Shown here: piece after piece, positions 1 to 6,613 of the stretch | Position numbering within the stretch: position 1 is the first letter of the stretch | Layout: the number at the start of each line of letters is the position of its first letter | NCBI GenBank assembly: GCA_005885115.1 | Contig: VAXX01000455.1 | Coordinates: 1-21,239, forward strand | Source of the DNA: Actinomycetota bacterium | GTDB lineage: Bacteria > Actinomycetota > Actinomycetes > Mycobacteriales > Micromonosporaceae | DNA: 21,239 bases | Direction of reading: 5' to 3' | The notes under the pieces: generated by a model | Told to the model about the DNA's origin: nothing | The model's input: the letters and a program-made list of their open reading frames with translations, nothing else | Databases searched by the model: none | Translations under genes and position numbers: made by a program

Positions 1-352
1 CAAGACCGCCGTGGGCGCCGGTCACCTGGCCGCCGCGACCGCCCAGCTCGCCCTGTTCGGGATCTGCTTCGGCGCGCTGACCCTCGGCGTCGGGGCCGCC
101 ACCGGCCGGCGGGCGGCGGCGATCTCCGTGGGTACGGGCGTGGCGGTGCTCGGCTACTTCGCCAACAACCTGGCCCCTCAGGTACGCGGGCTGGAATGGG
201 CCCGGTACCTGTCCCCCTTCTACTACCTCTCGGGCAACCACCCGCTGGCCAACGGTCTGAGCCTGGCGTACTGCGCGGTCCTGATCGGCGCCGCCGCCGT
301 GCTCGCGGCCGGCGGGCTGGCCGCCTTCCGCGCGCGCGACCTGGCGGTGTAG
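1..352 (+). CDS. ABC-2 type transporter permease, C-terminal part (5' end outside window)
   Basis: The reading frame is open from the first base and stops with TAG at 350-352, so only the last ~116 residues are present. They are strongly hydrophobic: a helix pair (FGICFGALTLGVGAA, then AAISVGTGVAVLGYFANNLAP), a loop containing RYLSPFYYLSGNHPLANG, and a final helix rich in Ala, Val and Leu ending in FRARDLAV. The 'LSPFYYL...NPL-like' loop followed by a last helix and 'F.RRDL' tail is typical of membrane subunits of ABC-2 exporters. The ATPase partner would lie upstream, outside the window. The substrate cannot be told. The gene ends 6 bases before the stop of the convergent YjbQ gene. Confidence 0.8.
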   Translation, partial: KTAVGAGHLAAATAQLALFGICFGALTLGVGAATGRRAAAISVGTGVAVLGYFANNLAPQVRGLEWARYLSPFYYLSGNHPLANGLSLAYCAVLIGAAAVLAAGGLAAFRARDLAV

Positions 353-358
353 GCCCGC

Positions 359-763
359 TCAGCCGGCCAGGAACGAGAAGCGCACCTGGCGGGTCGGGTT
401 GTCGCCGTTGGGGTCGACCAGGCAGATCGACTGCCAGGTACCCAACGCGAGCCGGCCTGCCAGGACCGGGAGGCTGGCGTACGGGGCCACGAACGCCGGC
501 AGTACGTGGTCCCGTCCGTGCCCGGCCGACCCGTGTCGGTGGCGCCACCGGTCGTCGGTCGGCAGGAGATCGTCCAGCGCCCGGAGCAGGTCCTCGTCCG
601 ACCCGGCACCGGTCTCGATCAACGCGACGCCGGCGGTCGCATGGGGTACGAACACGTGTAGCAGCCCGTCCCCGCGACCGGCGACGAAACCGGCCGCCTC
701 GCCGGTGATGTCCCGGACGACGGGCCGGCTCCCGGTACGGATGGTGACGACTTCCGAGTCCAC
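359..763 (-). CDS. YjbQ/UPF0047 family protein (secondary thiamine-phosphate synthase-like)
   Basis: A 134-residue protein of normal length for the YjbQ (UPF0047) family of small beta-sandwich proteins. Visible family features are 'RDITGEAAGFV' near the N-terminus, 'GLLHVFVPHATAGVALIE' (the HxTA motif with its conserved His, followed by the conserved Glu), 'PTDDRWRHRHGSAGHGRDHVLPAFVAP' and the C-terminal 'L.LGTWQSICLVDPNGDNPTRQVRFSFLAG'. Family members have weak thiamine-phosphate synthase activity; the true physiological role is uncertain. I chose GTG at 763 because GGAGG ends 5 bases before it. Another GTG at 775 is possible but has no clear ribosome site. The open frame runs much further upstream, but that part is unlike the family. 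Divergent from aceE. Confidence 0.88.
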   Translation of the reverse strand: MDSEVVTIRTGSRPVVRDITGEAAGFVAGRGDGLLHVFVPHATAGVALIETGAGSDEDLLRALDDLLPTDDRWRHRHGSAGHGRDHVLPAFVAPYASLPVLAGRLALGTWQSICLVDPNGDNPTRQVRFSFLAG

Positions 764-893
764 CAGCGCCTCCACGTTACTCAGCGGTATGTGTCTACCG
801 TGACAATCGTGACCGGGTCGGCGTGACGAGACCCCCTCGGGGCGGGCAGGATTAGTCAGATAGACCCGCGGAACCCCATCGAAGGAAACTCCT
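764..893. promoter_or_regulatory. Divergent promoter region yjbQ-like / aceE with CGTGAC repeats
   Basis: A 130-base intergenic stretch between two divergent starts. It holds three copies of CGTGAC at 799-804, 808-813 and 822-827 (same strand; GTCACG on the other). On the minus strand a TTGTCA box (-35-like) lies about 800-805. On the plus strand AT-richer sequence with 'ATTAGTCAGATAG' lies about 40 bases before aceE and could be its -10 area, but no box is convincing. aceE has an AAGGAA ribosome site just before its GTG. The repeats could bind a regulator; this is inference only. Confidence 0.35.
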
Positions 894-3629
894 GTGGCCA
901 CCGAACGCAAGCGACCGGTCATCAGCGACGGCCTACCCAGCCAGCTGCCGGATATCGACCCCGAGGAAACCACCGAATGGGTCGAGTCGCTCGACGGCGT
1001 GATCGACGAGCGGGGCGCCAAGCGCGCCCGGTACATCATGCTGCGGCTGTTGGAACGGGCGCGGGAGCGCCACGTCGGCGTACCGCCGTTGACCACCACC
1101 GACTACATCAACACGATCCCGCCGGAGCGGGAGCCGTGGTTCCCCGGCGACGAGCACGTCGAGCGGCGGATCCGGGCGTACATCCGGTGGAACGCCGCGA
1201 TGCTCGTCCACCGGGCGCAGCGGCCGGGCATCGGCGTCGGTGGGCACATCTCGACGTACGCCAGCTCCGCCAGCCTGTACGAGGTGGGCATGAACCACTT
1301 CTTCCGGGGCAAGAACCATCCCGGCGGCGGCGACCAGCTCTACTTCCAGGGCCACGCCTCCCCCGGCATGTACGCCCGGGCGTACCTGGAGGGCCGGCTG
1401 TCCGAGCAGCAGCTCGACGGGTTCCGCCAGGAGCTCTCCCACGTGGGGGGCGGCATCCCGTCCTACCCGCACCCGCGGCTGATGCCCGACTTCTGGGAGT
1501 TCCCCACGGTGTCCATGGGGCTGGGCGCGATCAACGCGATCTACCAGGCCCGGTTCAACCGGTACCTGCACAACCGTGGCATCAAGGACACCTCCGACCA
1601 GCACGTATGGGCGTTCCTCGGCGACGGTGAGATGGACGAGCCCGAGGCGCTGGGCGCGATCGGCCTGGCCGCCGGCGAGGAGCTGGACAACCTCACCTTC
1701 GTGATCAACTGCAACCTGCAACGCCTGGACGGGCCCGTACGCGGCAACGGGAAGATCATCCAGCAGTTGGAGTCGTTCTTCCGGGGCGCCGGCTGGAACG
1801 TCATCAAGGTGATCTGGGGCCGGGAGTGGGACCCGCTGCTCGCCGCCGATACGGACGGCGCGCTGGTCAACCTGATGAACGTCACGCCGGACGGGGACTA
1901 CCAGACGTACAAGGCGGAGTCCGGGGCGTACGTGCGGGAGCACTTCTTCGGCCGCGACCCGCGTACCCGCAAGATGGTCGAGCACCTGTCCGACGACGAG
2001 ATCTGGCAGCTCAAGCGGGGCGGGCACGACTACCGCAAGCTCTACGCGGCATACCAGGCGGCGGTCAACCACACCGGACAGCCGACGGTGATCCTCGCCA
2101 AGACCGTCAAGGGCTGGACGCTGGGCTCGCACTTCGAGGGGCGCAACGCCACCCACCAGATGAAGAAGCTCACGCTGGAGGATCTCAAGGGCTTCCGGGA
2201 CCGGCTGTACCTGGACATCCCCGACTCGGCGCTGGAGGAGAACCCGTACCTGCCGCCGTACTACCACCCCGGGCAGCGCAGCGACGAGTACGAGTACCTC
2301 CAGGAGCGGCGCAGCGCCCTCGGCGGCTTCCTGCCCTCCCGCCGCACCACGACGACGGCGTTGTCCCTGCCGCCGGCCAGCGCGTACGAGGACGTCAAGC
2401 GCGGCTCCGGCAAGCAGAAGGTGGCCACCACGATGGCCTTCGTCCGGCTACTCAAGGACCTGATGAAGGACAAGGAGTTCGGCAAGCGCTGGGTGCCGAT
2501 CATCCCGGACGAGGCGCGTACCTTCGGCATGGACTCGCTGTTCCCCACCGCGAAGATCTACTCGCCGCACGGCCAGAACTACACCCCGGTCGACCGGGAG
2601 CTTTTCCTGTCGTACAAGGAATCGGTCAACGGGCAGATCCTGCACGAGGGGATCAACGAGGCCGGCTCGGTCGCCTCGTTCACCGCCGCCGGGTCGGCGT
2701 ACGCCACCCACGGCGAACCGATGATCCCGCTGTACATCTTCTACTCGATGTTCGGCTTCCAGCGCACCGCCGACGGGCTGTGGGCGGCGGCCGACCAGAT
2801 GGCGCGCGGCTTCCTGCTCGGCGCCACCGCCGGTCGTACCACGCTCAACGGCGAGGGGCTCCAGCACGAGGACGGGCACTCGCCGCTGATCGCGGCGACC
2901 AACCCGGCCGTGGTCGCCTATGATCCGGCGTTCGCCTTCGAGTCCGCGCACATCGTCGAGGACGGCCTGCGCCGCATGTACGGCGAGCAGCCCGAGGACA
3001 TCTATTACTACCTGACCGTCTACAACGAGCCGATCTTCCAGCCGGCGCAGCCGGCCGACCTGGACGTGGCCGGGCTGCTGCGCGGGCTCTACCGCTACGC
3101 GCCCGGCACAGGCAGCGGGCCGCGGGTCCAGGTGCTGGCCAGCGGTACGGCCATGCAGTGGGCGCTGCGCGCCCAGGAGCTGCTGCGCCAGGACTGGGGC
3201 GTGGCGGCCGATGTCTGGTCGGCGACGTCGTGGACCGAGCTGCGCCGGGACGCGGTGGCCACCGAGGAGTACAACCTGCTGCACCCGGGCGAACAGCCGA
3301 AGGTGCCGTACGTGACGGCCGCGCTGTCCGAGACGCCCGGGCCGGTGGTCGCGGTCAGCGACTACATGCGGGCGGTACCGGACCTGATCAGCCGCTGGGT
3401 ACCGGGCGAGTACACGTCGCTGGGCACCGACGGGTTCGGCATGTCCGACACCCGGCACGCGCTGCGCCGGCACTTCCACGTCGACGCGGAGAACATCGCC
3501 GTCGCGGCGCTGCGCCTGCTCGCCCGGCGGGGTGAGGTGGACGCCGCGATCCCCGCGGAGGCCGCCCAGAAGTACGCCATCGACGACGTACTCGCGGCTC
3601 CGGTCGGCGAGACGGGAGGCGAGTCGTAG
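894..3629 (+). CDS. aceE: Pyruvate dehydrogenase E1 component, homodimeric type
   Basis: 911 residues, full length for the single-chain E1 of the actinobacterial/enterobacterial type. It decarboxylates pyruvate with thiamine diphosphate and passes the acetyl group to the lipoyl E2, giving acetyl-CoA. The ThDP/Mg motif starts at G243 ([12 protein letters not shown]) and ends in '[23 protein letters not shown]'. Other conserved blocks are '[24 protein letters not shown]', '[12 protein letters not shown]', '[20 protein letters not shown]', '[20 protein letters not shown]', '[17 protein letters not shown]', '[15 protein letters not shown]', '[22 protein letters not shown]' and '[12 protein letters not shown]'. 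Alignment from memory to the M. tuberculosis enzyme shows no internal gap. GTG start with AAGGAA about 8 bases upstream. E2 and E3 are not in the window. It sits near the fab genes it feeds. Confidence 0.97.
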   Translation: MATERKRPVISDGLPSQLPDIDPEETTEWVESLDGVIDERGAKRARYIMLRLLERARERHVGVPPLTTTDYINTIPPEREPWFPGDEHVERRIRAYIRWNAAMLVHRAQRPGIGVGGHISTYASSASLYEVGMNHFFRGKNHPGGGDQLYFQGHASPGMYARAYLEGRLSEQQLDGFRQELSHVGGGIPSYPHPRLMPDFWEFPTVSMGLGAINAIYQARFNRYLHNRGIKDTSDQHVWAFLGDGEMDEPEALGAIGLAAGEELDNLTFVINCNLQRLDGPVRGNGKIIQQLESFFRGAGWNVIKVIWGREWDPLLAADTDGALVNLMNVTPDGDYQTYKAESGAYVREHFFGRDPRTRKMVEHLSDDEIWQLKRGGHDYRKLYAAYQAAVNHTGQPTVILAKTVKGWTLGSHFEGRNATHQMKKLTLEDLKGFRDRLYLDIPDSALEENPYLPPYYHPGQRSDEYEYLQERRSALGGFLPSRRTTTTALSLPPASAYEDVKRGSGKQKVATTMAFVRLLKDLMKDKEFGKRWVPIIPDEARTFGMDSLFPTAKIYSPHGQNYTPVDRELFLSYKESVNGQILHEGINEAGSVASFTAAGSAYATHGEPMIPLYIFYSMFGFQRTADGLWAAADQMARGFLLGATAGRTTLNGEGLQHEDGHSPLIAATNPAVVAYDPAFAFESAHIVEDGLRRMYGEQPEDIYYYLTVYNEPIFQPAQPADLDVAGLLRGLYRYAPGTGSGPRVQVLASGTAMQWALRAQELLRQDWGVAADVWSATSWTELRRDAVATEEYNLLHPGEQPKVPYVTAALSETPGPVVAVSDYMRAVPDLISRWVPGEYTSLGTDGFGMSDTRHALRRHFHVDAENIAVAALRLLARRGEVDAAIPAEAAQKYAIDDVLAAPVGETGGES

Positions 3630-3632
3630 CCG

Positions 3633-4097
3633 GTGCCGGAGTGGGTGCGGTTCGAGCGTACGGACGTCAGCGCGGTGGTCGCGCTGGTCCGTGCCGTGGC
3701 CGAGGCCGCCGACCCCGGTGAGCACGGCGAGGGCGTCGACGTGGTGATCGAGGCGCCCCGCAAGGGCTGGCTGCGCCGGCTGCTGGACGAGGACGGGCTA
3801 CCGGAGCAGGCCCGGATCGGCGTGACGAAGCCGGGCGGTGAGGTCCGGTACCCCTTCCACGTCCACCTGGTCACCGACGAGGGCGGCGCGGCCGCGCGGC
3901 GGCTGCCCCGCTGGCCCGGCTGGGCGGTCAGCAACTCGGCGGGCCTGGCGTTCCTGGTCCAGAAGGGCCGGCCGGGCGCCGGCTACGACTGGACCGGCCT
4001 GGTCGGCGGCGCGCTGGCCGCCCTGTCCACCCTGCGCCCGGACGCCGACGACGACGGCTGGCGGGCCAGCGTCGACCGCGCGATCCAGCGCAACTAG
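3633..4097 (+). CDS. Conserved protein of unknown function downstream of aceE
   Basis: A 154-residue soluble protein I do not recognise. It begins 4 bases after the aceE stop (GTG start, with GGGAGG inside the end of aceE as a likely ribosome site about 13 bases upstream), so it is probably co-transcribed. The sequence is mixed alpha/beta with no signal peptide or membrane segment: 'VVIEAPRKGWLRRLLDEDG', 'RYPFHVHLVTDEGG', 'PRWPGWAVSNSAGLAFLVQKGRPGAGYDWTGLVGGALAALSTL' and a C-terminal helix. Codon use matches aceE, so it is a real gene. The stop overlaps the stop of the convergent pentapeptide gene within CTAG at 4094-4097. No function can be given. Confidence 0.75.
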   Translation: MPEWVRFERTDVSAVVALVRAVAEAADPGEHGEGVDVVIEAPRKGWLRRLLDEDGLPEQARIGVTKPGGEVRYPFHVHLVTDEGGAAARRLPRWPGWAVSNSAGLAFLVQKGRPGAGYDWTGLVGGALAALSTLRPDADDDGWRASVDRAIQRN

Positions 4098-4683
4098 CTC
4101 GCGCCTACCACCCGGACCGCCGGTGCGCCGTGGGCGGCGAACCAGGCGGCCAACTCCGCGCCGTCGATCCACTGCGGGGCCGTCTCGCCCACGTCAACAG
4201 GACCGGTGAGTACGCCGGTGGCCTCCTCGACCCGGCAGCCGCCGAGCCGGGCGTCGGACAGCAGCGCCGGGTTGTCCTCGTGCCCGAACCAGCAGGACCG
4301 CAGCCAGGCGCCGCGCAGGTCGGCCGTACGCAGATCGCAGGCGTTGAACCGCACCGAGTTGAGCAGCGCGTCGCGCAGGTCGGTCTCCCGCAGGTCGGCC
4401 CGGGTGAAGTCGGCGCCGAGCAGGTTGGCGCCGCGGAACACCGCTCCGGCGGCCTGGCACTCCACCGCCTCGACCTTGACCAGGTCGGCCGCCGTGAGGT
4501 TGGCCTCGCGCAGGCGGCGGGCAGCCGTAGCCAGCTCAGGTCGGCGCCCCGCAGATCCCGCAAGGTGCCGTCGAACGCGGCGGAAATGGTCGACGGATCC
4601 GATGGCAGGCCCGCCACGTACTCGGCGAGCGCCTGCCTGGCTTCCAGGTCGACCGGCCAGGCCAGTACGGCCGTGTCGGTCAC
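4094..4683 (-). pseudogene. Pentapeptide-repeat protein, frameshifted (possible immunity gene)
   Basis: Two overlapping frames together encode one pentapeptide-repeat protein of about 195 residues. The N-terminal part (MTDTAVLAWPVDLEARQALAEYVAGLP...LRDLRGADLSWLRLPAA) is in one frame. The repeat part, starting LREANLTAADL and running through RGANLLGADFTRADLRETDL and NACDLRTADLRGAWL, is in the next frame. The switch lies about 4511-4535 and corresponds to loss of 1 base (or 4, which would also keep the five-residue register). After the repeats comes a non-repeat C-terminus (PQWIDGAELAAWFAAHGAPAVRVV). The likely start is GTG at 4683, overlapping the toxin stop as GTGA with AAGGTGG 5 bases upstream; GTG at 4692 is an alternative. 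Pentapeptide proteins form right-handed beta-helices; an immunity role here is inferred only from position. Broken gene or sequence error. Confidence 0.72.
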
Positions 4684-5327
4684 GGGTACCACCTTACCTT
4701 TCCGGCCCAGCCGGGCTGGCCGGCGACCCGGTTGCGGAGATCGGCCTGCGCGGCGGGACTGAGGTTCTCGGTGTTGATGACGACGTTCTGGCCCTTGCCC
4801 AACTCGTTGTCGATCTCCTGTTCCATCGTCGTACCGTCGTAGCTGCCGCGCAGCCCCGGCGGCATCGGCTGGCCGGCCCGGGGGCCGCTGGGAAACGTGT
4901 CGGCCGGCGACTTGAGATCCCAGTGCTGTCCGGTGGCGTCGACGAAGTCACCCTTGTCGACCTGGAACGCCGGGTTGGTGTTGTCCAGGTCGGGTCGCCG
5001 TACCGGACCGGGCAGGTCACCGCGCCGCTCCAGATCCAGCGCGATCTCGCCCTCCCGGATGGACTTCGGCGTCGCCCCACCGCCGTGCGCGGGATCCTTG
5101 GACAGCTCGTCGAGCCGGTCCTGGTACTCCTTGGTGCCGCGCAGCGGGCTCTGGTAGTCCTTGGCCGCATCCTTCGTCGCGTCCTTTGTCGCGTCCCTGG
5201 TCGCATCCTTCGTGGCGTCTTTCGTCGCGTCCTTGGTCACGTCCCGCGCGGCGCCCTCGACCGCGTCCTTGCCGAAGGCCCGCACCGCCAGCCGGACCAG
5301 CTTGAGCAGCCCCTCGCCCTTACTCAA
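4680..5327 (-). CDS. Candidate secreted nuclease toxin with TKDA-repeat linker
   Basis: 215 residues in three parts. Residues 1-27: short basic helix. About 28-57: a hydrophilic tract of TKDA-type tetrapeptides. About 85-215: a compact C-terminal domain. The last shows E94 (REGEIAL), D127 (KGDFVD) and D137-L-K139 (HWDLKSP), a spacing compatible with a PD-(D/E)xK nuclease core. A helix (TTMEQEIDNELGKG), a strand (QNVVINTENLSPAAQADLRNRV) and a terminal strand (GKVRWYP) follow. This layout resembles toxin tips of polymorphic toxin systems; I cannot name the family. TTG start at 5327 with GGAGG 6 bases upstream, overlapping the preceding gene by 8 bases (TTGAGTAA), which implies translational coupling. 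The following pentapeptide gene overlaps its stop. Function is inferred; the gene itself is well supported by codon bias and coupling. Confidence 0.65.
   Translation of the reverse strand: MSKGEGLLKLVRLAVRAFGKDAVEGAARDVTKDATKDATKDATRDATKDATKDAAKDYQSPLRGTKEYQDRLDELSKDPAHGGGATPKSIREGEIALDLERRGDLPGPVRRPDLDNTNPAFQVDKGDFVDATGQHWDLKSPADTFPSGPRAGQPMPPGLRGSYDGTTMEQEIDNELGKGQNVVINTENLSPAAQADLRNRVAGQPGWAGKVRWYP
5167..5250 (-). repeat. Tandem 12-bp repeat encoding TKDA units
   Basis: Seven imperfect 12-base units in tandem (5167-5178, then every 12 bases to 5250), reading on the plus strand like GCGTCCTTCGTC. Each codes for one tetrapeptide close to T-K-D-A in the toxin gene. Differences are mostly at third positions (Thr, Lys and Asp kept), which suggests selection at the protein level. 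Such arrays can change copy number by slippage without a frameshift. Confidence 0.9.
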
Positions 5328-5811
5328 GGAGCACCTCCATGGCCTCGTTGATCAACAGGTTGATCGCCATGTCGGTGAGCTTCTTGAACACGGGTATCTC
5401 CAGCAGCGACCCGCCGAACGTTTCCGGAGCGGTCGCGAGCGCCTCGATGATCTCGGCGGCGAGGATGGTCAGCTGGATGATGACGTTGATCTTCAGGGTG
5501 AGTACCAGTCCGGCGCACATGATGAGGCCGGCGCCGATGACCTGGGCGCCGGTCGTACCCCGGTCGAGGACCGCCGAGGCGGAGTCGTCGGCGGAGACCT
5601 TCGACCGGAACGCCTCGATCGCCTGGCCCTGGTTGCCACTGGTGACCGAGGCGGCGATGGCGTCGCCGTCCTGCCGGATCGCGGTCAGCGTCGAGGCGAA
5701 CCCGATCCAGTCCCGGCCGAGCTGGAACAGCCGTTCCTCGTCCGACTTGGGCCAGGTGTAGCCCAGGTCGTTGAGCAGGTCGGCGAGTTCTCCGGGGATC
5801 TGCAGGCCCAC
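5320..5811 (-). CDS. CpnT-N-like (WXG100_2 type) membrane protein of ESX effector cassette
   Basis: 163 residues. The N-terminus 'GLQIPGELADLLNDLGYTWPKSDEERLFQLGRDWIGFASTLTAI' matches the helical domain found at the start of CpnT-like and other ESX-linked actinobacterial toxins: P..L...L..LG..WP..DE, then a Trp (W35) in the next helix. A hydrophobic stretch at about 88-127 (VIGAGLIMCAGLVLTLKINVIIQLTILAAEIIEAL) could form two membrane helices, and an amphipathic helical tail follows. In related systems this region is usually fused to a C-terminal toxin; here the toxin is the next, overlapping gene. GTG start at 5811 with GGTGG 4 bases upstream, 8 bases after the stop of the WXG100-like gene. 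Probable role: carrier or translocation part of the secreted toxin (inference from family). Confidence 0.72.
   Translation of the reverse strand: MGLQIPGELADLLNDLGYTWPKSDEERLFQLGRDWIGFASTLTAIRQDGDAIAASVTSGNQGQAIEAFRSKVSADDSASAVLDRGTTGAQVIGAGLIMCAGLVLTLKINVIIQLTILAAEIIEALATAPETFGGSLLEIPVFKKLTDMAINLLINEAMEVLLE
5334..5338 (-). promoter_or_regulatory. Ribosome binding site deciding the TTG start of the toxin gene
   Basis: GGAGG (part of GGAGGTG) on the minus strand lies 6 bases before TTG at 5327 and inside the last codons of the upstream membrane-protein gene. It argues that the toxin is a separately started, coupled product and not a frameshifted tail of the upstream protein. Confidence 0.6.
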
Positions 5812-5819
5812 CGCGCCAC

Positions 5820-6134
5820 CTACGGGTAGATCTTGGAGAAGGTGTCGACGTGACCCTGTTCGGTCTCGTCGTACCGGTCGGCCATCGCCGACAGGCCGTC
5901 GGCGTAGCTGCCGTACGCGCGGATCACCGACTGGTACGACTGCCCGGCCACCTCCATGGCGCCCTCGTGGGAGGCCCCGATCAGGCCGCCGACCATGTCG
6001 TCGCCGAAGATGTCACCCATCGCCTGGACCTGGCTGGCAAAGGAGGTCCACTCCGTGTTCAGCCGGTCGGCCAACTGGCCGAACTGCCGGCCCGCGGCAC
6101 GCAGGCTCTCCGGCGACACGGTGAGGTCGGCCAC
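5820..6134 (-). CDS. WXG100-like ESX secreted protein
   Basis: 104 residues, the usual size of WXG100 proteins, predicted as two helices: 'SPESLRAAGRQFGQLADRLNTEWTSFASQVQAMGD' and 'GASHEGAMEVAGQSYQSVIRAYGSYADGLSAMADRYDETEQGHVDTFSKI'. The turn that normally carries WxG reads 'GDIFGDDMVGG', so the classic triad is not present. Near the C-terminus Y88-D-E-T-E92 fits the YxxxD/E export signal of ESX (type VII) substrates. Such proteins usually form helical-hairpin dimers and travel with a larger partner, here presumably the products of the next two genes. GTG start at 6134, 3 bases after the YbaB stop, with GGGGAG about 9 bases upstream. The ESX machinery itself is not in the window. Confidence 0.82.
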   Translation of the reverse strand: MADLTVSPESLRAAGRQFGQLADRLNTEWTSFASQVQAMGDIFGDDMVGGLIGASHEGAMEVAGQSYQSVIRAYGSYADGLSAMADRYDETEQGHVDTFSKIYP

Positions 6135-6137
6135 CGG

Positions 6138-6572
6138 TCAGCGCTCCCCGCCGAGCCGGGCGAGGATGTCGTTCATCGCCTGCCCGAAGGCCGCCATCCG
6201 GGCGACCGACTCCTCCTGAAGGCCCCGGAGCTGAGCGCTCAACGCCGCCGGATCGACGGTACGTTCGCCGGCCTGGGCCGTATCCGCCTTACCGCGCAGG
6301 TCGGCGAGGGCCGCGTTGAGCGCGGAGACGATCTCGGTACACAGCGATTCCGGGTCCAGTCGCATCAGGCGCGGATCCACGTGCAGCGACTCCACGTGCG
6401 GGCCGGGCGTGACGACCGCCCGTACCCGTCCCTCGGCGGCCTCGCCCTCACCGTGGACGTCCGACGGCTGGGCGCCCGCTCCGGCGCGCGCGGCCCGCAT
6501 CGACTCCAGGACCCGCCGCGTGTCACCGAGGAGCTTCTCCAGCCCCTCAGCGCCCATCGGATCCTGTGCCAC
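6138..6572 (-). CDS. YbaB/EbfC-like DNA-binding family protein
   Basis: 144 residues. The core follows the YbaB pattern: an N-terminal helix (GLEKLLGDTRRVLESMRAARAG), a three-stranded sheet (GEAAEGRVRAVVTPGPHVESLHVDPRLMRLDPESL) and a helix (CTEIVSALNAALADLRG), then an extra C-terminal helix (PAALSAQLRGLQEESVARMAAFGQAMNDILARL). Classical YbaB proteins are dimeric nucleoid-associated proteins. In actinomycetes divergent copies often lie at the head of WXG100 gene sets, as here, with unknown purpose. I chose GTG at 6572 because GGGGAGG lies 4 bases before it; an in-frame start at 6602 would overlap the candidate promoter. First gene of the leftward cassette. Confidence 0.78.
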   Translation of the reverse strand: MAQDPMGAEGLEKLLGDTRRVLESMRAARAGAGAQPSDVHGEGEAAEGRVRAVVTPGPHVESLHVDPRLMRLDPESLCTEIVSALNAALADLRGKADTAQAGERTVDPAALSAQLRGLQEESVARMAAFGQAMNDILARLGGER

Positions 6573-6600
6573 CGCGCCTCCCCGACCGGCCGACCCGCGC

Positions 6601-6606
6601 ACTCTA
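6601..6606 (-). promoter_or_regulatory. Candidate -10 box for the ESX cassette
   Basis: TAGAGT on the minus strand fits TANNNT and lies in the 41-base gap between the L,D-transpeptidase and the YbaB-like gene. It would give a leader of about 20 bases with the GGGGAGG ribosome site. No good -35 box is seen, so read-through from the transpeptidase gene is also possible. Confidence 0.35.
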
Positions 6607-6613
6607 CGGCGGA

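Noticed and set aside
2448..3725. 425-codon open frame on the minus strand opposite the end of aceE
   Set aside because: Shadow of aceE; no domain and wrong codon bias.
4680..6572. Recent mobile element carrying the toxin cassette
   Set aside because: No transposase, integrase, terminal inverted repeats or target duplication seen, and codon use is like the neighbours.
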